DNA from: Cryobacterium levicorallinum
Lineage (GTDB): Bacteria > Actinomycetota > Actinomycetes > Actinomycetales > Microbacteriaceae
Assembly: GCF_004402405.1 (NCBI RefSeq)
Contig: NZ_SOFE01000008.1
Span: 150,371 to 214,370, forward strand
Direction: 5' to 3'
DNA: 64,000 nt
In this document: positions 35,917 to 45,963 of the stretch, one piece after another
How the letters are laid out: each line of letters starts with the position of its first letter
How positions within the stretch are numbered: the first letter of the stretch is position 1
Position numbers and translations under genes: made by a program
Notes under the pieces: generated by a model
Database searches by the model: none
Told to the model about the DNA's origin: nothing
Seen by the model: only the letters and a program-made list of their open reading frames with translations

Positions 35917-37323
35917 TCAGTTGCCGGAGGAGGCGGGCTCGAGCCCATGCTTGCGGGCATCGACCGCGTCGACCTCGCGCAGCGATGCCCCCTTGGTCTC
36001 CTTCAGGGTGACGACGGCGACCACGGTGATCGCGCAGGCGATCATGATGTAGATCGCGACGGGAACCCACGTGTTGTACTGCTGCAGCAGCGCGGCGGCA
36101 ATGATCGGCGCCATCGACCCGGCCAGAATCGACGTGACCTGGTAGCCGAGTGATACCCCGGAGTAGCGCATCCGAGTCGGGAACATTTCGCTCATGATCG
36201 CGGGCTGACCGGCATACATCAGGGCGTGGAAGCAGAGCCCGACCGTGACGGCGAGAATGATGAGCACCGGGTTCAGCGTGTCGAACATGGGGAAGGCGAA
36301 GAATGCCCAGCTGGCACCTAGCACGGCACCGGCGAGGTAGACGGGCTTACGGCCGAGGCGGTCCGAAAGGCGGCCGACCTGCGGAATCACGATGAAGTGC
36401 ACGACGTGGGCGATCAGCAGGGCGATCAGCAGCTGGCCCGTGTCGTACTCGTGCACCGTCTTCAAATAGACGATCGAGAAACTCACGATGATGTAGTACA
36501 GGATGTTTTCGGCGAAGCGCAGACCCATGGCTCCGAGGATTCCCTTGGGGTACTTCTTCACGACCTCGAGCACGCCATAGTTGACGGCCTTCTCGGCCTC
36601 AACCTGGGCACGGGCCTCAAGAAAGATCGGGGCTTCGCTGACGTGGGTGCGAATGTAGTAGCCGATCACGACGATGATCGCGGAGAGCCAGAACGCCACA
36701 CGCCAGCCCCAGCTGAGGAACTGCTCGGGCGGAAGGAGCCAGGTCATGGTCAGCAGCACGAGGGTGGCGAGCAGGTTGCCCACCGGAACGGCGGCCTGCG
36801 GCCAGCTTGACCAGAAGCCACGCGACGCGTTCGGGCTGTGCTCGGCGACGAGCAGAACGGCGCCGCCCCACTCGCCACCGACGGCGAAGCCCTGGATGAA
36901 GCGGAGGGCCACGAGCAGCGCGGGGGCCCAGTAGCCGATGGTGTCGAAGCCGGGCAGGCAGCCCATGAGGAAGGTGGCGGCACCAACCATGATGATCGTC
37001 ACCTGCAGGGTGTGCTTGCGACCGAGTTTGTCACCGATCTGGCCGAACACGATGCCGCCCAAAGGCCGCGCAATGAACCCGACGGCGTAGGTGAGGAAGG
37101 CGGCGATAATGCCGTCCAGCTCACTGCCGGCGTTCGGGAAGAAGACCGTGCCGAAGACCAGGCTCGCGGCCGTGGCATAGAGAAAGAACTCATACCATTC
37201 CACGACCGTGCCCACCATCGACGCGGCGACGATCTTCTTGAGGCCGGACTTTTCAGTTTCGCTGCCGGCGGTTGGCGTGGTCTTACCGGAATCGGCAGCC
37301 CCAACGCGTTGATTGACACTCAT
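35917..37323 (-). CDS. MHS-family (metabolite:H+ symporter) MFS transporter
   Basis: A 468-residue permease with twelve helices. Features of the metabolite:H+ symporter branch: VGTVVEWYEFFLYATAASLV in helix 1, RPLGGIVFGQIGDKLGRKHT in loop 2-3 and RFIQGFAVGGEWGGAVLLVAEH in helix 4. Relatives carry small carboxylates such as alpha-ketoglutarate, shikimate or proline/betaine. The ATG at 37323 has AAGGAGA seven bases upstream; the longer in-frame extension is not hydrophobic and crosses the divergent promoter. With the downstream dehydrogenase it probably imports 3-hydroxybutyrate or a similar acid (inference). Confidence 0.9.
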   Translation of the reverse strand: MSVNQRVGAADSGKTTPTAGSETEKSGLKKIVAASMVGTVVEWYEFFLYATAASLVFGTVFFPNAGSELDGIIAAFLTYAVGFIARPLGGIVFGQIGDKLGRKHTLQVTIIMVGAATFLMGCLPGFDTIGYWAPALLVALRFIQGFAVGGEWGGAVLLVAEHSPNASRGFWSSWPQAAVPVGNLLATLVLLTMTWLLPPEQFLSWGWRVAFWLSAIIVVIGYYIRTHVSEAPIFLEARAQVEAEKAVNYGVLEVVKKYPKGILGAMGLRFAENILYYIIVSFSIVYLKTVHEYDTGQLLIALLIAHVVHFIVIPQVGRLSDRLGRKPVYLAGAVLGASWAFFAFPMFDTLNPVLIILAVTVGLCFHALMYAGQPAIMSEMFPTRMRYSGVSLGYQVTSILAGSMAPIIAAALLQQYNTWVPVAIYIMIACAITVVAVVTLKETKGASLREVDAVDARKHGLEPASSGN

Positions 37324-37482
37324 TGTCTGTCTCCTTTGTGTCGTCAATGACACGTGCTGTGCGGTGAGAAGTGCGCGGAAGATTTCGGCCGCCTGGCTGA
37401 AGCACGACCTGACTGAGTATTCCCGCAGGACGGCCGGGCAACAAGAGTCAAAATGACAGAGCGCGTGTGCATAATTGCAGAT

Positions 37483-38436
37483 ATGACCTTTGAACCGGCT
37501 GGTACCGACCCACACCCCGATGATCTGCTGATCTTTCTGGCCGTTGCCCGCACCGGGCGTTTCACGACCGCCGCCGAGGGCCTGGGCCTCAACCACACCA
37601 CGGTGTCCCGGCGGATCGCCGCTCTGGAGAAGGCGCTCGACGGTCGTCTGTTGGCCCGCGCTGTCGGCGGCTGGGAGTTGACCGAGCTCGGACACCGAGC
37701 CCTGACTGCGGCCGAAGGCGTCGAATCGGCGCTCACCCTGCTGCGCAGCTCCGCGACAGATTCCCCGCAGCTGTCCGGAGTGGTGCGCATGTCGGCCACC
37801 GACGGGTTTAGCGCCTACATCGCCGCCCCGGCCGTGGCAGCGCTACAGCGACGGCATCCGCTGCTGCGAGTTGAAATCGTCACCGTGACACGTCGCGCCC
37901 TGCAGCACCGCTCCGGCCTGGATATCGAGGTCGTGGTCGGTGAGCCGCAGGTGCACCGGGCCGAATCGATCCTGCTCGGCTATTACCACCTCGGTATGTA
38001 CGCCTCCCGGCCGTACCTGGCCGAACACGGCACTCCGACGACGGTGGAGGAGCTGACGCAGCATCCGCTCGTCTATTTTGTGGATTCGATGCTGCAGGTC
38101 GACGATCTCGACGCGCCCAGGCGGCTGGTACCGCAGATGCGGGAGTCGCTCAGCTCGACGAACGTCTTCGTGCATGTCGAGGGCACCAGGGCCGGCGCTG
38201 GAATCGGCTTCCTGCCGTGTTTCATGGCCGATCAGCACGCTGATCTGGTACGGGTGCTGCCGCAAAGTTTTCAGGAGCGACTGCCGTACTGGATGGTATT
38301 GCGCACCGAATCGCTGCGGCTGCCCGCCGTGGCGGCACTGGTGGGCGCCCTGCGTGCCCAGATGGAATCGTATGCCGCGGCGTTGCTTGGTCATCACGAC
38401 GGCCAGCGAGATCCTGCCGCGCAACTGGCCGTCTAG
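37483..38436 (+). CDS. LysR-type transcriptional regulator (divergent from the MHS/dehydrogenase pair)
   Basis: The N-terminal winged HTH reads LLIFLAVARTGRFTTAAEGL, NHTTVSRRIAALEKALDGRL and WELTELGHRALTAAE; the effector domain follows from about residue 90 (SGVVRMSATDGFSAYI). The ATG at 37483 is chosen over one at 37453 because it follows directly on a CATAAT -10-like box, but either is possible. It faces the MHS transporter across 160 bases; TGCATAATTGCA just before the start is a plausible T-N-A type binding site. It likely controls the divergent operon. Confidence 0.88.
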   Translation: MTFEPAGTDPHPDDLLIFLAVARTGRFTTAAEGLGLNHTTVSRRIAALEKALDGRLLARAVGGWELTELGHRALTAAEGVESALTLLRSSATDSPQLSGVVRMSATDGFSAYIAAPAVAALQRRHPLLRVEIVTVTRRALQHRSGLDIEVVVGEPQVHRAESILLGYYHLGMYASRPYLAEHGTPTTVEELTQHPLVYFVDSMLQVDDLDAPRRLVPQMRESLSSTNVFVHVEGTRAGAGIGFLPCFMADQHADLVRVLPQSFQERLPYWMVLRTESLRLPAVAALVGALRAQMESYAAALLGHHDGQRDPAAQLAV

Positions 38437-38451
38437 ACTAGGAGCACACCG

Positions 38452-38533
38452 GCGGGAGTGGTGGAATTGGCAGACACGCAGGATTTAGGTTCCTGTGCTT
38501 TCGAGCGTGGGGGTTCAAGTCCCCTCTCCCGCA
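38452..38533 (+). tRNA. tRNA-Leu (UAG)
   Basis: An 82-base type II tRNA with acceptor GCGGGAG/CTCCCGC, D-arm TGGTGGAATTGGCAGACACG, anticodon stem CAGGA/TCCTG with loop TTTAGGT (anticodon UAG), a variable arm, and T-arm GGTTCAAGTCC. CCA is not encoded. It begins 16 bases after the LysR stop. Confidence 0.95.
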
Positions 38534-38669
38534 CACGGTCATCGGGCGTCACCTCCCCCTAATGCCGGGGCGGAGCGGCCGGGCAATTTCCCACGATTGC
38601 GCGATACTCTGGGCTCGTTATCCGCTGCACTCACCCGATAAATGCCCGCCGCCAACTGGAGTTCCCTGC

Positions 38670-39407
38670 ATGAATCCCACCGCACTGATTCCCTGGCTCG
38701 ACCCGACCCAGATCATCGAATCGGCCGGTCCGTGGGCGCTGCTCGTCGTCTGTGCCATCGTCTTCGCCGAGACCGGATTGCTCGTCGGATTTCTCCTCCC
38801 CGGGGACACGCTGTTGATCATCACCGGCCTACTCGCGTTCCCCGCAGCCGGCGTGATTCAGATCGACATCTGGTGGGTCGCACTGGCCATTGGCTTTGCG
38901 GCATTTCTCGGCGGCGAGGTCGGCTACCTCATCGGTCATAAGTTCGGCCCGCGCGTCTTCGAACGCAAGGAATCCGGCCTGTTCAGCATTAAAAACGTCG
39001 ACCGCACCAATGCATTCTTCGTGCGTTTCGGCGGCGTCGCCGTCATCGTGGCCCGGTTTGTGCCGATCGTGCGTACCTTTGCCCCGGTCGCCGCCGGTGT
39101 CGGCCACATGGACTACCGCAAGTACACCCTGTACAACCTGATCGGTGCCCTGCTCTGGGGAACCGGGCTGACCCTTGCAGGCTATTTTCTCGGCTACATT
39201 CCGCCGGTCGCTGACTTCGTGACGGCCTACATCGACCTGATCCTAATCGGTGCCGTCGTGATCACCCTGATCCCGACGGTGTACCACTACGTGCAGTCGG
39301 TCGTGAAGGCCCGTCGCCTGCGCGATCGGCCCAGCGAAGCCACCGGCAGCCACCTGCTCGACCCCGACACGTTCAAGACGAACCACTCCGGCCGGCACGA
39401 GGTCTGA
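38670..39407 (+). CDS. DedA-family membrane protein
   Basis: A 245-residue membrane protein with the SNARE-associated/DedA fold: IVFAETGLLVGFLLPGDTLL, the acidic FLGGEVGYLIGHKFG, FVRFGGVAVIVARFVPIVRTFAP (the F/Y-x3-R...R-F-x-P-x-R family motif) and LLWGTGLTLAGYFLG. DedA proteins act as lipid flippases or affect membrane potential. The ATG at 38670 is preferred, since starts further left lie in GC-rich non-helical sequence. It is a stand-alone gene behind tRNA-Leu. Confidence 0.92.
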   Translation: MNPTALIPWLDPTQIIESAGPWALLVVCAIVFAETGLLVGFLLPGDTLLIITGLLAFPAAGVIQIDIWWVALAIGFAAFLGGEVGYLIGHKFGPRVFERKESGLFSIKNVDRTNAFFVRFGGVAVIVARFVPIVRTFAPVAAGVGHMDYRKYTLYNLIGALLWGTGLTLAGYFLGYIPPVADFVTAYIDLILIGAVVITLIPTVYHYVQSVVKARRLRDRPSEATGSHLLDPDTFKTNHSGRHEV

Positions 39408-39440
39408 TCAGCTGCTTCTGATCAACTGGTTCTGATCAGC

Positions 39441-40349
39441 TCAGCGGTGCTGCTGGTCTTCGTGCTCGGCGTGCTCGGACGGTTCCAGCTGAAAGGTGGA
39501 GTGGGCGACGTCGAAATGCTTCGCCAGGCACCCCGACAGCTCGTCGAGCAGGGTGCCCGTGCCGGCAGCGAGCACCGTCGGTTCGACGACGACGTGGGCG
39601 GTGAACACGTGCGCGCCGCTCGTAATGGCCCAAACGTGCACGTCGTGCACGGCGACGACACCAGTGGTACCGAGCAGGTGGCGCCGAATCTCGGACACGT
39701 CCGTGTCGGCCGGTGTTGACTGACTGAACACCCGCACGACGTCCCGCAGCAAGAAGTAAGCGCGCGGCACGATCATTCCGGCGATGACCAGCGAAGCGAC
39801 AGCATCCGCCCCCGCAAAACCGGTCAAGAGGATGACGATGGCCGCGACGATCACAGCTACCGACCCGAGAGCGTCACCGAGCACCTCGAGGTAGGCGCCA
39901 CGCATGTTGATCGACCCGGCGGCGGCCGGACGCAGCAGCACCATAGCCGCCACGTTCGCGGCGAGACCGATGATCGCAACGACGAGCATCGGAGTGCCGA
40001 GCACCTCCGTGTCGCTCGGGCGCACCAGCCGCAGCACCGCCGCGACGGAGACGATACCGGCCACCACGAGCAGGATCAGACCATTGATGAGCGCGCCGAA
40101 TACCTCAGCGCGCTGAAAGCCGAAGGTGGCCCGGTCCGTGGCTGGCCTTGCCGCGACCAGGGTGGCGGTCAACGCGACGATGAGCCCGAACAGGTCGGAG
40201 AGCATGTGCCCGGCGTCGGCCAACAGGGCGAGCGAGCCGGTCAGCCAGGCTCCCAGTACCTCGAGCACCAGAACGGAACCCACGATGCCGATGGCGATCG
40301 ACAAACGCCTCCGATTCGATCCGGTGCCGTGCGCGTGATCGTGGCCCAT
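39441..40349 (-). CDS. Cation diffusion facilitator (Zn/Co/Cd exporter)
   Basis: A 302-residue CDF transporter. His-rich N-terminus (GHDHAHGTG), helix 2 motif LLADAGHMLSDLFGL (HxxxD metal site), helix 5 YLEVLGDALGSVAVIVAA (second HxxxD-like site with the His replaced by Gly and Asp retained), and a cytoplasmic ferredoxin-like domain with HDVHVWAITSGAHVFTAHV. The C-terminus is His-rich (EHAEHEDQQHR). It probably expels zinc in exchange for protons. It is convergent with the DedA gene. Confidence 0.93.
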   Translation of the reverse strand: MGHDHAHGTGSNRRRLSIAIGIVGSVLVLEVLGAWLTGSLALLADAGHMLSDLFGLIVALTATLVAARPATDRATFGFQRAEVFGALINGLILLVVAGIVSVAAVLRLVRPSDTEVLGTPMLVVAIIGLAANVAAMVLLRPAAAGSINMRGAYLEVLGDALGSVAVIVAAIVILLTGFAGADAVASLVIAGMIVPRAYFLLRDVVRVFSQSTPADTDVSEIRRHLLGTTGVVAVHDVHVWAITSGAHVFTAHVVVEPTVLAAGTGTLLDELSGCLAKHFDVAHSTFQLEPSEHAEHEDQQHR

Positions 40350-40408
40350 GGCACAAGGTTAGGGCCGTGGTGGGCTGCTCGCCAGCCGCCCGGCGAGTTG
40401 GCAGTGAA

Positions 40409-40999
40409 TCAGCTGCCGAGCACCTCGCGCAGTACCGGAACGAGACCCTCGAAGGCGATCGCCCGATGGCTAACCTGGTTTTTCACGTGCCCCGAGAGTT
40501 CGGCGGCCGAGATGGCATAGCCCTCCGGCAGAAAGATCGGGTCGTACCCGAATCCATTCTCGCCGGCCGGTTCGAACAGAAGCTGCCCCGGCCATTCGCC
40601 GGTCACGGCACGTTCGGTGCCGTCGGGCAGCGCGAGGGCTGCCACGCAGGTGAAGTGCGCGTCGCGGTGCTGCTCGGGAACGTCGCTGAGCTGCCAGAGC
40701 AACAGGCGCAGATTCTCGCCAGCATCTTTGGCCGGGCCAGACCAGCGCGCAGAAAAGATGCCGGGCGCTCCGCCGAGAATGTCGACACAGATGCCGGAAT
40801 CGTCGGCAATGGCCGGCAGCCCGGTGTGCGCCGCGGCAGCACGGGCCTTGATCAGGGCGTTCTCGGTGAAACTGACGCCGTCTTCGACCGGCTCGGGGCC
40901 GTCGTAGGCGAGCACCTCAACGCCCGGAAGCTGTGGGGCCAGGATGCGCCGCAGCTCTTCAACCTTGTGGGCGTTGTGCGTGGCGAGAACGATCTGCAC
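40409..40999 (-). CDS. rdgB: RdgB/HAM1 non-canonical purine NTP pyrophosphatase
   Basis: Hydrolyses ITP, dITP and XTP to monophosphates. A 196-residue protein with the family pattern VLATHNAHKVEELRRIL, SFTENALIKARAAAAHTGLP, AIADDSGICVDILGGAPGIF, SARWSGP, and near the end GFGYDPIFLPEGY and ISHRAIAF-type sequence (QVSHRAIAF). The stop lies 60 bases from the divergent CDF gene. Three bases separate its start from the rph stop, forming the common murI-rph-rdgB operon. Confidence 0.97.
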   Translation of the reverse strand: MQIVLATHNAHKVEELRRILAPQLPGVEVLAYDGPEPVEDGVSFTENALIKARAAAAHTGLPAIADDSGICVDILGGAPGIFSARWSGPAKDAGENLRLLLWQLSDVPEQHRDAHFTCVAALALPDGTERAVTGEWPGQLLFEPAGENGFGYDPIFLPEGYAISAAELSGHVKNQVSHRAIAFEGLVPVLREVLGS

Positions 41000-41002
41000 G
41001 TG

Positions 41003-41737
41003 TCAGTTCCCCAGCGCGCTGGTCTGAAACTCGGTCAGGGTGACGGCGCCCTTCAGCGCCAGATCGAGCAACGTGTCCAGTTCACTGCGGTCAAACGGTG
41101 CCGCCTCGGCGGTGCCCTGCACCTCGACGAATTTGCCCCGACCGGTCACGACCACGTTCATGTCGGTGTCGGCTCGCACGTCTTCGGTGTAGGCCAGATC
41201 GAGCATGGGGACACCGCCGATGATGCCAACTGACACGGCCGAGACGCTGTCGATGAGCGGCTGCGCCTTCTGCGAGATGAACTTCTTGCTGCGACCCCAC
41301 TCAAGCGCGTCAGCGAGGGCCACGTAGGCGCCCGTGATGGCCGCGGTGCGGGTGCCGCCGTCGGCCTGCAGCACGTCACAGTCGAGCACCAGGGTGTTCT
41401 CGCCCAGCGCCTTCATATCGACGACAGCGCGCAGGCTGCGGCCGATCAAGCGGCTGATCTCGTGGGTGCGGCCGCCGATCTTGCCCTTAACCGATTCGCG
41501 GTCCATGCGGCTGTTGGTCGAGCGGGGCAGCATCGAGTATTCGGCAGTGACCCAGCCCTTGCCCTTGCCGCTCATCCAGCGCGGAACGCCATTGGTGAAC
41601 GATGCCGTGCAGAGCACCTTGGTGCGCCCGTAGGAGATCAGTGCCGATCCTTCGGCCTGGTCGCTCCAGCCGCGCTCGATCGTGATCTGGCGCAGTTCGT
41701 CGTTGGTGCGCCCGTCGGCGCGCAGGGTTTCGGTCAC
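41003..41737 (-). CDS. rph: Ribonuclease PH
   Basis: Phosphorolytic 3'-5' exoribonuclease that trims tRNA precursors. Full-length (244 residues) with [72 protein letters not shown] and the C-terminal [20 protein letters not shown]. All active-site segments are present. Located between murI and rdgB on one strand. Confidence 0.98.
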   Translation of the reverse strand: MTETLRADGRTNDELRQITIERGWSDQAEGSALISYGRTKVLCTASFTNGVPRWMSGKGKGWVTAEYSMLPRSTNSRMDRESVKGKIGGRTHEISRLIGRSLRAVVDMKALGENTLVLDCDVLQADGGTRTAAITGAYVALADALEWGRSKKFISQKAQPLIDSVSAVSVGIIGGVPMLDLAYTEDVRADTDMNVVVTGRGKFVEVQGTAEAAPFDRSELDTLLDLALKGAVTLTEFQTSALGN

Positions 41738-41746
41738 GGTGTACTC

Positions 41747-42604
41747 CTAGTGGTTCGGGTTCAAGACGGAAAAGGGTGGCGATGCGAGTGCGCTCAGATT
41801 GATCGCGCCGGTTTCGATCAGTTCGACCCGGTTGATTTCGGGGCCGATCAGGCGATGAGCGAGGGCCAGAAAATCCTCGGCGCTGTCACCGGTGGCCTCG
41901 TAGCGATAGGTCGGCGGACTCTTGCGGCCACGTTCGAGCCCCTGGCTGACCAGCACCCGGTAGACGTCGTTGGCGGTTTCGGTGTCGCTGGAGACCAGAG
42001 TCACGCCCTCCCCCATGACATATGAGATCGCGCCGCGCAGGAACGGATAGTGGGTACAGCCGAGCACCAGGGTGTCGACCTCGGCCGCGCGCAGCGGTGC
42101 GAGGTATTCCTCGGCGACGGCGAGCAGCTCGGCGCCGGTCGTGACACCGGCCTCGACGAACTCCACAAAACGGGGACAAGCCTGGCTGAACAGGGAGATT
42201 TGGGGCGCCGCAGCAAAGGCATCGTTGTAGGCGCGGGAGTTGACGGTGCCGACCGTTCCGATCACCCCGACCCGCTGGTTACGCGTGGTCACGACCGCAC
42301 GCCGAACTGCGGGCTGGATGACTTCAATCACCGGAACGCTGTAGCGTTCGCGGGCATCGCGCAGCATGGCCGCCGACGCCGTGTTGCAGGCAATGACGAG
42401 CAGTTTCACGTCCTGGGCGACGAGGTCATCGAGCACGTCGAGTGCGAAACCGCGCACATCGGCGATCTTCTTCGAGCCGTAGGGCGAGTGCGCCGTATCG
42501 CCGATATAAAGGATGGATTCGTTCGGTAACTGGTCCTTGATCGCCCGGGCGACGGTCAGGCCGCCCACTCCGGAATCGAAAATACCAATCGGCGCATCCG
42601 TCAC
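41747..42604 (-). CDS. murI: Glutamate racemase
   Basis: Makes D-glutamate for peptidoglycan. [18 protein letters not shown] at the start, the first catalytic Cys in [12 protein letters not shown] and the second in [11 protein letters not shown], plus [13 protein letters not shown] at 42604 gives 285 residues; no strong ribosome site is visible, and an in-frame upstream extension would run into the divergent pncB promoter. First gene of the leftward murI-rph-rdgB operon. Confidence 0.95.
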   Translation of the reverse strand: MTDAPIGIFDSGVGGLTVARAIKDQLPNESILYIGDTAHSPYGSKKIADVRGFALDVLDDLVAQDVKLLVIACNTASAAMLRDARERYSVPVIEVIQPAVRRAVVTTRNQRVGVIGTVGTVNSRAYNDAFAAAPQISLFSQACPRFVEFVEAGVTTGAELLAVAEEYLAPLRAAEVDTLVLGCTHYPFLRGAISYVMGEGVTLVSSDTETANDVYRVLVSQGLERGRKSPPTYRYEATGDSAEDFLALAHRLIGPEINRVELIETGAINLSALASPPFSVLNPNH

Positions 42605-42646
42605 GAAGATCAAGCCTAGCCCGACCGAGCGGATAAGCTGTGCCGG

Positions 42647-44023
42647 GTGACCCCGTCCCCCACTTTCCCCGTTCCCGCAGATGGCGACCCGGCCGCCCGC
42701 ACGCCGGCACTGCACTCACCGGCACTGCGAACCGACCGCTACGAACTCACGATGGTCGACGCCGCAATCCAAAGTGGGACCGCCGATCGCGAGTGCATGT
42801 TCGAGGCCTTCGCCCGGCGCCTGCCGGCGGGCCGCCGCTATGGCATCGTCGCCGGCACCGGCCGACTGCTGGACCTGATTCGGCAGTTTCGCTTCGAAAC
42901 CGAAGAACTGACCTGGCTGGAGCAGAACGGGGTCGTGCGCACGCCCACCCTCGACTATCTCGCCAATTACTCCTTCAGCGGCAACATCTGGGGCTATCAG
43001 GAAGGGGAAGCCTACTTTCCCGGGTCGCCGCTTCTGCTGGTGGAAAGCACCTTCGCCGAGGGCGTCATTCTGGAGACACTCATTTTGAGCGTGCTCAACT
43101 ACGACATCGCGGTCGCGAGCGCGGCCGCGCGCATGGTCTCGGTCAGCCTCGGCCGCCCGATCGCCGAAATGGGCTCACGCCGCACCAATGAGCATTCGGC
43201 GGTCGCTGCCGCCCGCGCCGCATTCATCGCCGGCTTCGCCTCGACCAGCAACCTCGAAGCCGGCCGCCAGTGGGGCCTGCCAACGATGGGCACCGCCGCG
43301 CACTCATTTATTTTGCTGCACGACAGCGAAGAAGAAGCATTCCAGGCGCAAGTGGATGCCTTCGGTGCGGCTACGACGCTGCTCGTGGACACCTACGACG
43401 TGCCCGCCGGCATCGCCCGGGCGGTCAAGGTCGCTGGCCCCGACCTCGGTTCAATCCGCATCGACTCCGGGGATCTACCCACCGTCGTGGCCGCCGCGCG
43501 CGCCCAGCTTGACGCGCTCGGCGCGGTCAACACGAAGATCACGGTCACGAGCGATCTCGACGAGTTCGCCATCGCTGCCTTGTCGGCCAGCCCGGTCGAC
43601 GCCTTTGGCGTCGGTACCTCGGTGGTCACCGGTTCTGGCGAGCCGGCCGCCGGCCTGGTCTACAAGCTCGTCGCACACAAGGGACACGGCGATGACTGGA
43701 TTTCCGTTGCCAAGACCTCAACCGCGAAACTCTCCATCGGTGGACGCAAGAGCGCACTGCGCCGAGTGGATGGCGCCGGTATCGCGCAGGAAGAAATCGT
43801 CGTGCTCGACCATGGGCCCGCTGCCCAGTTCGATTCCCGCAGCGGACTGGAACGAACACTCCTCGTGCCCCTCATCGAAGGCGGCACTGTCGACAATCGC
43901 TACCTGGGATCTGCCGGGACCCTGCGCGCTCGCGCGCATAATGCATCCGTTATGCAGGAATTGCCGATTGAAGCGTTTCGGCTCGGGCGCGGCGAGGCTG
44001 TTATTCCGACCTCGTACCGCTAG
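42647..44023 (+). CDS. pncB: Nicotinate phosphoribosyltransferase
   Basis: Salvages nicotinate to NAMN for NAD synthesis. A 458-residue protein with [15 protein letters not shown] at the start, the phosphoribosyl-binding segment [45 protein letters not shown] sequence (active-site MGSRR), [22 protein letters not shown] with the catalytic His, and [10 protein letters not shown]. The first 20 residues are Pro-rich. GTG at 42647 follows murI divergently with a 42-base gap. Confidence 0.96.
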   Translation: MTPSPTFPVPADGDPAARTPALHSPALRTDRYELTMVDAAIQSGTADRECMFEAFARRLPAGRRYGIVAGTGRLLDLIRQFRFETEELTWLEQNGVVRTPTLDYLANYSFSGNIWGYQEGEAYFPGSPLLLVESTFAEGVILETLILSVLNYDIAVASAAARMVSVSLGRPIAEMGSRRTNEHSAVAAARAAFIAGFASTSNLEAGRQWGLPTMGTAAHSFILLHDSEEEAFQAQVDAFGAATTLLVDTYDVPAGIARAVKVAGPDLGSIRIDSGDLPTVVAAARAQLDALGAVNTKITVTSDLDEFAIAALSASPVDAFGVGTSVVTGSGEPAAGLVYKLVAHKGHGDDWISVAKTSTAKLSIGGRKSALRRVDGAGIAQEEIVVLDHGPAAQFDSRSGLERTLLVPLIEGGTVDNRYLGSAGTLRARAHNASVMQELPIEAFRLGRGEAVIPTSYR

Positions 44024-44041
44024 CTGCGGCCGGACTACCTG

Positions 44042-44326
44042 CTACTTGGCCTTCATCTTTTCGTAGATGGCCTTGCAGGTCGGGCAGACCGGAAACTTCT
44101 CCGGGTCGCGCCCCGGCAACCACTTCTTGCCGCACAGCGCCTTGACCGGCTTGCCGGAAATGGCCGACTCCATGATTTTGTCTTTCGGGACGTAGTGCGA
44201 AAACCGTTCGTGGTCGCCCGGTTCAAGCTGCTCCTGCTTGATGAGTTCTTCAAGCTCACGGTCGAGGGTGGACGTTCCGCCGCCGGGCTGGCCGGGTTCT
44301 GCAATGCTCGCGCGAAATTCAGTCAT
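44042..44326 (-). CDS. DUF3039 protein
   Basis: A 94-residue protein of a small family confined to actinobacteria. It has an acidic N-terminal half (TLDRELEELIKQEQLEPGDHERFSHYV, split by normal variation) and a C-terminal putative zinc site: ALCGKKWLPGRDPEKFPVCPTC, that is C-x15-C-x2-C. Function unknown. Convergent with pncB; short gap to the ABC genes. Confidence 0.9.
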   Translation of the reverse strand: MTEFRASIAEPGQPGGGTSTLDRELEELIKQEQLEPGDHERFSHYVPKDKIMESAISGKPVKALCGKKWLPGRDPEKFPVCPTCKAIYEKMKAK

Positions 44327-44388
44327 GGCACCAGTCTAAGCAATCTCGGGCCGGCTGGGCTGGCACGGGGTGATCAGGTAGGTGGTGA

Positions 44389-45963
44389 TCAGGCGCGCTG
44401 CGCGGAGGCGAGCATCTCGGGTCCACGTCGTTCGAAGGTGCGCGAGCCGAGCCAGATTCCGACGATCACGGCGAGCAGACCGAGCCCGATTCCAGCTCCC
44501 AGGCTACGCAGATGCCAGACCGGATCCTCGGTAATTCCCAGGTACGCGAACAGGAGCGCGGGCAGCGCGAGAACGATCGAGCCGGTGAAGGTCAACGATT
44601 GCACCAGAGCCGCTGCCGTGTCGGAGGCCTGCGGCTGCGCAAACGGGCTGTCGCCGGGTTTCGTGACCGGGTACGGAAACCTCGTCGAGGTGTAGCTCGA
44701 AAAACCCAGACCGGCCAGAAGGATGCAGGTGCTCACTCCCAGCATGGATGGCAGCACCGTCCAGTCTCCGTAGAACCAGATACTGATGGCCGACCCCATG
44801 CCGATAACGGGGATGGCCATGACCAATGCGGGAACGAGCCGACCGATGCGGTCGGCTACCCCGCGCGTACCGGAGGCAACGTGCAGCCAGATGGCCGTGC
44901 TGTCGTAGGCGACGTCGTTGTGCATAGTCCAGCCGAGGAAGACGCACATGAGCGGAACCGGGACCAAGGCGAGGTAGTGCAAGGGCACACCGGCGATAAT
45001 GAGTGGCAGGACCGCGATAATCGGAACGATCGGGATCATGATGAGCGATACCCAGTAGCGCGAGTCACGGGCCCAGTAAGTGAAGGTGCGCGCCGCGATG
45101 GCGCCGACGGCGTTGTGCGGCATGCGGTCGAACCAGCCCAGCCCAGAATACTGCTTCGCTGCCGCTTCGCGACCAGGCGACACGAGCATACGCGCCACGA
45201 CCAGCTGCCAGATCAACCACAGGGTGTAGACCGACGCTGCAGCGATCACGAGCTTGAGAATGGCCGGGCCCCAGGCACCGGTGGAGGCGTCCCCGGGCAC
45301 TGCCCAGGCTGCACCGAGCGGCGTCCAGCCCAGAATTGAGGCGAGCGTGCCGAGCAGGGTACGGCCGTGCCGGGCCCAGTCCGTGCTGATCAGCACCACG
45401 ACCACCGGGGAAATCATGACCAGCACGACGACTCCGATGAGGCCGGTGAATTCTCGCGAACGCCGGGTGGAGAGCAGAAATGCTGCAAGGGATGCGCTCA
45501 CTCGCGACAACAGAATGCAGGTGGCCAGGATGAGTCCGGCTGAGACGAGCGCGAGCAGCGTCTGGCCCACGCCACGCGACCAGGTAAACACTGTGCCGAG
45601 CAGAACAATGCTCAGCGTGACGGCCGGAACACCGATGAGAGCCGACCCTGCCAGGCCCAGCGACAGGGAACGATTCGGAATGCCCAGGAAGGCGAACTTG
45701 CGTGGGTCCATGCTGTCGTCGATTCCGGCGACGATCGGGATGAGCAGAAAGCCCAGCACCACCACCGATCCGGCCACGATGAGCGAATCACGAATCAGAA
45801 CCGGGTCACCGACGAATCGCAGGGAGATCAGGGCGACGAGAAAAGTGATGGCAACGCCGAGCCCGTAGAGCAGGCCGACGAGCAGGCCGACGACCTGCCA
45901 GGGACTCCGGCGAAATAGGTTAGCGAGCAGCCGGAGTTTCAATCCGAAAAATTGTGCAACCAT
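44389..45963 (-). CDS. ABC-type exporter membrane protein
   Basis: A 524-residue integral membrane protein with about twelve predicted helices (for example VGLLVGLLYGLGVAITFLVA and VVVLGFLLIPIVAGIDDSMD), typical of large ABC-2-like permeases of actinobacteria (ABC transporter permease, DUF-type). It begins FFGLKLRLLANLFRRSPWQ, the usual amphipathic entry. It overlaps the upstream ATPase gene by 25 bases, so the two form one exporter. The substrate cannot be deduced. Confidence 0.85.
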   Translation of the reverse strand: MVAQFFGLKLRLLANLFRRSPWQVVGLLVGLLYGLGVAITFLVALISLRFVGDPVLIRDSLIVAGSVVVLGFLLIPIVAGIDDSMDPRKFAFLGIPNRSLSLGLAGSALIGVPAVTLSIVLLGTVFTWSRGVGQTLLALVSAGLILATCILLSRVSASLAAFLLSTRRSREFTGLIGVVVLVMISPVVVVLISTDWARHGRTLLGTLASILGWTPLGAAWAVPGDASTGAWGPAILKLVIAAASVYTLWLIWQLVVARMLVSPGREAAAKQYSGLGWFDRMPHNAVGAIAARTFTYWARDSRYWVSLIMIPIVPIIAVLPLIIAGVPLHYLALVPVPLMCVFLGWTMHNDVAYDSTAIWLHVASGTRGVADRIGRLVPALVMAIPVIGMGSAISIWFYGDWTVLPSMLGVSTCILLAGLGFSSYTSTRFPYPVTKPGDSPFAQPQASDTAAALVQSLTFTGSIVLALPALLFAYLGITEDPVWHLRSLGAGIGLGLLAVIVGIWLGSRTFERRGPEMLASAQRA

